Source: Bacteroidota bacterium
Lineage (GTDB): Bacteria > Bacteroidota > Bacteroidia > Bacteroidales > F082
DNA: 8,569 nt
Assembly: GCA_023396415.1 (NCBI GenBank)
Contig: JAEWWJ010000088.1
Location: 1 to 8,569 of the forward strand
Direction: 5' to 3'
Positions 6,330 to 8,569 of this stretch are shown here, piece by piece. The notes beneath the pieces are model-generated. The model made no database searches, was not told the origin of the DNA, and was given only the letters and a program-made list of their open reading frames with translations. Numbering within the stretch: the stretch's first letter is position 1; the number at the start of each line of letters is the position of its first letter. The translations under genes and the position numbers were made by a program.

Positions 6330-8569
6330 ATGGCAAAATGGAAGCTGCTTTATGGGATATTGATTTTATTTACAATTCATCTGCCGTCGTTTTCGCAGAT
6401 CGTTATTTCCGGAAGGATAACAGATTCTACCCACCAGCCGGTGCAGGATATCAACGTCTTGATTTACCAAAAACACAGCGGAATTGTAAAGGCTTTTTCT
6501 ATTTCAGATGCCAATGGCAGGTATTCCATTTCGGTTGATGTGAGCAGCGACAGCCTCGATTTGCTGCTAAGTTCAATACACTATGAGCGCATTAAATTGA
6601 CAATACCCAGCCAGAGCCGTCAACTTGATTTTGTGTTAAAGCATGATACCAAATTATTGGAAACCATCACCGTGAAGGCAAAACCCATTGATCAAAGAGG
6701 CGATACGTTAAGCTATTTGGTTGAACAGTTCAAAGGACGCGAAGACCTAACAATTGAAGACGTCTTGAAAAAACTACCCGGCATCGAGGTTGAAGAAAGC
6801 GGGAAAATACTTTACCAAGGCTTGCCTATCAACAAATTTTACGTTGAAGGACTTGATCTGACCGATGGCCGTTATGCTGTAATCAGCAGCAATTTGCCTC
6901 ACGAGGCCATTTCAACAGTGGAGGTGTTCGAAAAACATCAGCCGGTGCGCATACTCGAAGATGTTGTTTATTCGCCACAAGCTGCGCTCAACCTCAGATT
7001 GAAAAAGAATGTGGCTTACACAGGAAGCGGTAAAGTTGGTTTCGGAATAGAACCTCTGTTATGGGACATCAACTTTACACCTATGCTGCTTTCTACCGGA
7101 TTGCAGTTTTTGGCCTCGTATCAAACCAACAATACCGGAGATGATGTGTCGAAACAGCTTCAGCAACTGATTCAAGATGATCGGGCAGTGTTTCCTACGC
7201 GCCCTTCTGAAACGATTCAATTGTTTGATGGTTCCGACAATGCACTATATGGCACAATTGATCCGAAAAGAGCCCTCGACAACCAAATTCACTTGGCGAA
7301 TTTAAACATCCTGGTGCCTTTAAAGAAAGATTTACAATTGCGTGCAAACATCTATTTTGTAGATGATATACGTAAAAACCAAAGCTTAAAGGAATACACT
7401 TTTTATCTGCCTGACGATACAATAAGCCTGAAAGAAAATTCAAACAGCAAACAAAACCATCGTTATTGGCAAGGGAATTTCGACATCAACCGAAATACCA
7501 TTCGGAATTATTTACGAAATAAAACCCGATTCACACTGCAGCAGGAGGCTCTTCACGACAGGATGCTCAATTCCGGTGATACGGTGAATCAGTTTACCTC
7601 TGTTCCTTTCAACAGTTTTTCGAATACCTTGAACTCGATTTTTAAATCGGGGAAAGCTCTGATCGAATTTCAGTCACTTCTGCAATACGACAAAGGGCCA
7701 CAAGAATTGTCAGTGAATCCCGGACAGTTTGATGCAAATGTAAATGATGACATTCCTTATGCGTTATCATTTCAGACCGCTACACTCGAACGCTTTTTTG
7801 CTGACCATTACTTAGGCAGCACTTTTCGCCGGAAACGATGGGATTTGTCATTACGAGCAGGATTTTCGATGCGTATGCAGTCGCTACGGACAAATTTGAG
7901 CATAAGTGATGGCCTGTCATTATCTGAGGCAGGAGCTTTATTTAAAAACAATTTGGAAGTTAGGCAATATCAAATCTATTTGATCCCGGCTTTGCAATAC
8001 AAACACAAAGGATTCCGGTTTTCTCTGGATTGGCCTTTTAACAGGCAACAGCTTCATTTAAAGGAAATTAACAAGAGCCAGTCGCAAACTTCCATCAAGC
8101 TTCTTCAAGCCCCTAAATTGAGTTTAAATTATTCTTTTGGCGGCTTTTGGGAGGTGAGCGCCTCGTGGTATTATCTTGAACGAATGAGTGATCCTGACAA
8201 TTTTTACGCCTCATATATTATGAAAAACTACCGTGAAATCATCAAAACGGATGTTTTTATGCAACATTCCAACCAACACCTGGCATCTGCTTCCATTTCT
8301 TACCGCGATGCCATCATCGCCTTTTTCAATACCTTATCGTATATTTTTACCCAACGTCAGATGGATCTTACCTACGCAACACAGCTTCAAAATGATGGTT
8401 CGTTTGTTGTTGTCGCGCGGCAAATGCCCAATACTTCTTATTCACACCATCTGCGGTTGAGGTCAAGCAAATATGTTCATGCTTTAAAATCGTCGCTTAG
8501 CCTCAACACATCATTTATGCTTCACCAAGGTAAAACACTGGCTAATGACGAACTATTTGATGCAGCCAC
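6330..8569 (+). CDS. Outer-membrane beta-barrel protein with carboxypeptidase-regulatory-like N-domain and plug-like domain (TonB-receptor-like); runs off the right end and continues at 1-533
   Basis: The frame opens at ATG 6330 and has no stop to the window end. Joined across the junction it gives 881 aa. The order is: signal peptide about 1-22 (hydrophobic 6-18, SFS then Q23); a carboxypeptidase-regulatory-like beta-sandwich at about 24-105 (ISGRITDSTHQPVQDINV, ISDANGRYSISV); a plug-like domain at about 110-215 with DTLSYLVEQF, TIEDVLKKLPGIEVEESGK, LPINKFYVEGLDL and a VEVFEKHQPVR segment; then a beta-barrel to the C-terminus. This layout is characteristic of Bacteroidota receptor-like barrels, with the barrel in the outer membrane and the N-domain in the periplasm. 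No convincing TonB box was seen, so energy coupling is uncertain and the substrate is unknown. It is probably co-transcribed with the GLPGLI gene. The start gives a proper signal peptide in Met-Ala-Lys context; the frame at 6326-6538 is a shadow. Confidence 0.9.
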   Translation, partial: MAKWKLLYGILILFTIHLPSFSQIVISGRITDSTHQPVQDINVLIYQKHSGIVKAFSISDANGRYSISVDVSSDSLDLLLSSIHYERIKLTIPSQSRQLDFVLKHDTKLLETITVKAKPIDQRGDTLSYLVEQFKGREDLTIEDVLKKLPGIEVEESGKILYQGLPINKFYVEGLDLTDGRYAVISSNLPHEAISTVEVFEKHQPVRILEDVVYSPQAALNLRLKKNVAYTGSGKVGFGIEPLLWDINFTPMLLSTGLQFLASYQTNNTGDDVSKQLQQLIQDDRAVFPTRPSETIQLFDGSDNALYGTIDPKRALDNQIHLANLNILVPLKKDLQLRANIYFVDDIRKNQSLKEYTFYLPDDTISLKENSNSKQNHRYWQGNFDINRNTIRNYLRNKTRFTLQQEALHDRMLNSGDTVNQFTSVPFNSFSNTLNSIFKSGKALIEFQSLLQYDKGPQELSVNPGQFDANVNDDIPYALSFQTATLERFFADHYLGSTFRRKRWDLSLRAGFSMRMQSLRTNLSISDGLSLSEAGALFKNNLEVRQYQIYLIPALQYKHKGFRFSLDWPFNRQQLHLKEINKSQSQTSIKLLQAPKLSLNYSFGGFWEVSASWYYLERMSDPDNFYASYIMKNYREIIKTDVFMQHSNQHLASASISYRDAIIAFFNTLSYIFTQRQMDLTYATQLQNDGSFVVVARQMPNTSYSHHLRLRSSKYVHALKSSLSLNTSFMLHQGKTLANDELFDAA
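8443..8569. repeat. Right copy of 127-bp exact terminal overlap (circular contig end)
   Basis: This is identical to positions 1-127. It encodes the same part of the barrel protein as the left copy. It should be counted once when the circle is closed, which leaves an 8,442-bp unit. Confidence 0.95.

Noticed and set aside
6326..6538. 70-aa frame overlapping the start of the barrel gene, and shadows at 7195-7443 (minus) and 8233-8460 (plus)
   Set aside because: All lie within the continuous barrel coding frame and have no independent support.
1..8569. CRISPR array, tRNA, rRNA, riboswitch, iterons
   Set aside because: No regularly spaced short repeats, cloverleaf, rRNA segment or known aptamer pattern was recognised on either strand.

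Overview
This is an 8,569-bp AT-rich window from a member of the Bacteroidota, most likely an uncultured one. Four signs point there: a C-terminal type IX secretion (T9SS) sorting domain, a GLPGLI-family protein, a carboxypeptidase-regulatory-like/TonB-receptor-like outer-membrane barrel, and gene starts without Shine-Dalgarno motifs. The first 127 bases are repeated exactly as the last 127. One reading frame runs off the right end and continues in phase from the left end to a stop at 533, so the sequence closes as an 8,442-bp circle (or one unit of a tandem array). The exact 127-bp overlap looks like the k-mer overlap of an assembled circular contig, not a biological terminal repeat.

On the circle, two direct copies of an approximately 0.5-kb non-coding repeat (603-1146 and 4569-5077, about 96% identical by eye outside one 36-bp indel) separate two gene blocks. 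Block 1 (1271-4059) has a lipoprotein of unknown function, a T9SS-exported beta-propeller-like surface protein, a 3' remnant of a DUF1080-type gene and a strong intrinsic terminator. Block 2 (5165 through the junction to 533) has a 59-aa secreted Cys-rich peptide, a terminator-like hairpin, a GLPGLI-family secreted protein and, 12 bp further on, an 881-aa outer-membrane barrel protein. The barrel gene's 3' end lies at 1-533.

All recognisable products are envelope or extracellular proteins. Block 1 products would sit on the outer membrane or be exported by T9SS. Block 2 looks like a GLPGLI/outer-membrane receptor pair with a small secreted peptide in front. No replication, partition, mobilisation, transposase or integrase gene was found. 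A true circle would therefore have no visible means of replicating, and excision or duplication through the dispersed repeats is the simplest explanation. The stretch 4060-4568 and the flanks of the repeats hold no gene that can be supported.
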